DNA from: Motilimonas cestriensis
Lineage (GTDB): Bacteria; Pseudomonadota; Gammaproteobacteria; Enterobacterales; CBDFNC01
Length of the DNA stretch: 64,000 nt
NCBI RefSeq assembly: GCF_021295315.1
Contig: NZ_JAIMJA010000021.1
Coordinates: 1-64,000 of the forward strand
Reading direction: 5' to 3'
This document shows, piece by piece, positions 63,640-64,000 of the stretch (position 1 is its first letter; each line of letters opens with the position of its first letter). The notes beneath the pieces are model-generated. The model did no database searches, had not been told where the DNA came from, and saw nothing but the letters and a program-made list of their open reading frames with translations. A program made the translations under genes and the position numbers.

Positions 63640-64000
63640 CTACGCTATTTCTTCGACTTCAACTCTTAAATCACTTGATAGCTTTTCAAGTTCTTCGACA
63701 AGAAACTCAGTTCCCATATCGACTGGCACCATCAAGCTAAGCTCAGCAATAAATACCGTTGTACCTAAGCCGATAACACCGAAGCGATGGTTTTCCATAT
63801 GCTCAATAGCGACCCCTTTACTATCTAAAAAGTGCGCGATGTCGCTAATGATGCCCGGTCTGTCATTTGCTTCAATTTTTAGATTAAGCTGTTCACACTC
63901 TGTAACAGTTACCAGCTTGACTTCAGAAGTGCTGACGTGGAAATTAGGGATGCTATTAAAATCAGCCTTTAACGCGGATAAATTCTCGTTGGGAATATCA
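63640..64000 (-). CDS. GcvR-like ACT-domain regulator (partial, runs off the window)
   Basis: The minus strand is open from the window edge to TAG at 63640-63642, about 120 codons with the N-terminus missing. It contains an ACT domain (LNLKIEANDRPGIISDIAHFLDSKGVAIEHMEN...VFIAELSLMVP) resembling the second ACT domain of the glycine cleavage repressor GcvR. Two tandem ACT domains are expected in the full protein, so the first is probably outside the window. Possible role: amino-acid-responsive regulation. Confidence 0.75.
   Translation of the reverse strand, partial: DIPNENLSALKADFNSIPNFHVSTSEVKLVTVTECEQLNLKIEANDRPGIISDIAHFLDSKGVAIEHMENHRFGVIGLGTTVFIAELSLMVPVDMGTEFLVEELEKLSSDLRVEVEEIA

Overview
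The window reads as a chromosomal segment of a marine, chitin-degrading gammaproteobacterium, probably in or near the Alteromonadales/Shewanellaceae. The reasons are the gene content and order: glnA-DUF4124-glnL-glnG, yihD-ccoG-srkA-dsbA, yihY-pip-dtd, a DUF3802 gene, CsrB-type RNA, PykF, TypA, DeaD and YdhF, all with strong similarity to enteric or Shewanella/Vibrio proteins remembered from the families. The taxonomic placement is inference. No complete insertion sequence, prophage or CRISPR array was seen.

Layout. 1-12 kb: the 5S gene that ends an rRNA operon, an aldo/keto reductase, the RNA helicase DeaD, a LysR/EamA divergent pair, and a small-metabolism group (thioesterase, glycosyltransferase, YeeZ-like epimerase, RibD-like deaminase), then a cold-shock gene. 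12.1-12.5 kb: a CsrB-type sRNA with an internal tandem duplication. 12.5-26 kb: topB with a LexA-like inverted repeat at its start, yegD, pykF, an unusual pdxJ, a retropepsin-like protein, PilZ and HIT proteins, a DAACS symporter and asd. 26.0-26.8 kb: seven tRNA genes on the minus strand. 27-36 kb: an HDOD protein, a LacI-family regulator, then the nitrogen module ntrC, ntrB and glnA with a sigma-54 promoter and NtrC enhancer sites. 36-54 kb: typA, pbpG, a murA, lipoprotein, yihY-pip-dtd, an M16 protease, ddl, and the ccoG-srkA-dsbA group.

54-62 kb is the most interesting region. Two secreted GH18 chitinases lie on the same strand as a 922-residue membrane protein that joins an outer GH18-like domain to a degenerate histidine-kinase core and a C-terminal LytTR DNA-binding domain. 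The catalytic glutamate of its GH18 domain is asparagine, and the kinase His and N-box Asn are missing. The natural reading is a pseudo-chitinase used as a chitin-oligosaccharide sensor in a membrane-bound one-component regulator of the neighbouring chitinases. A 72-bp minisatellite built partly from the chitinase terminator lies just downstream of the cluster.

The window ends with an acyl-CoA synthetase preceded by a possible tiny leader ORF, and a partial GcvR-like ACT-domain gene running off the edge.
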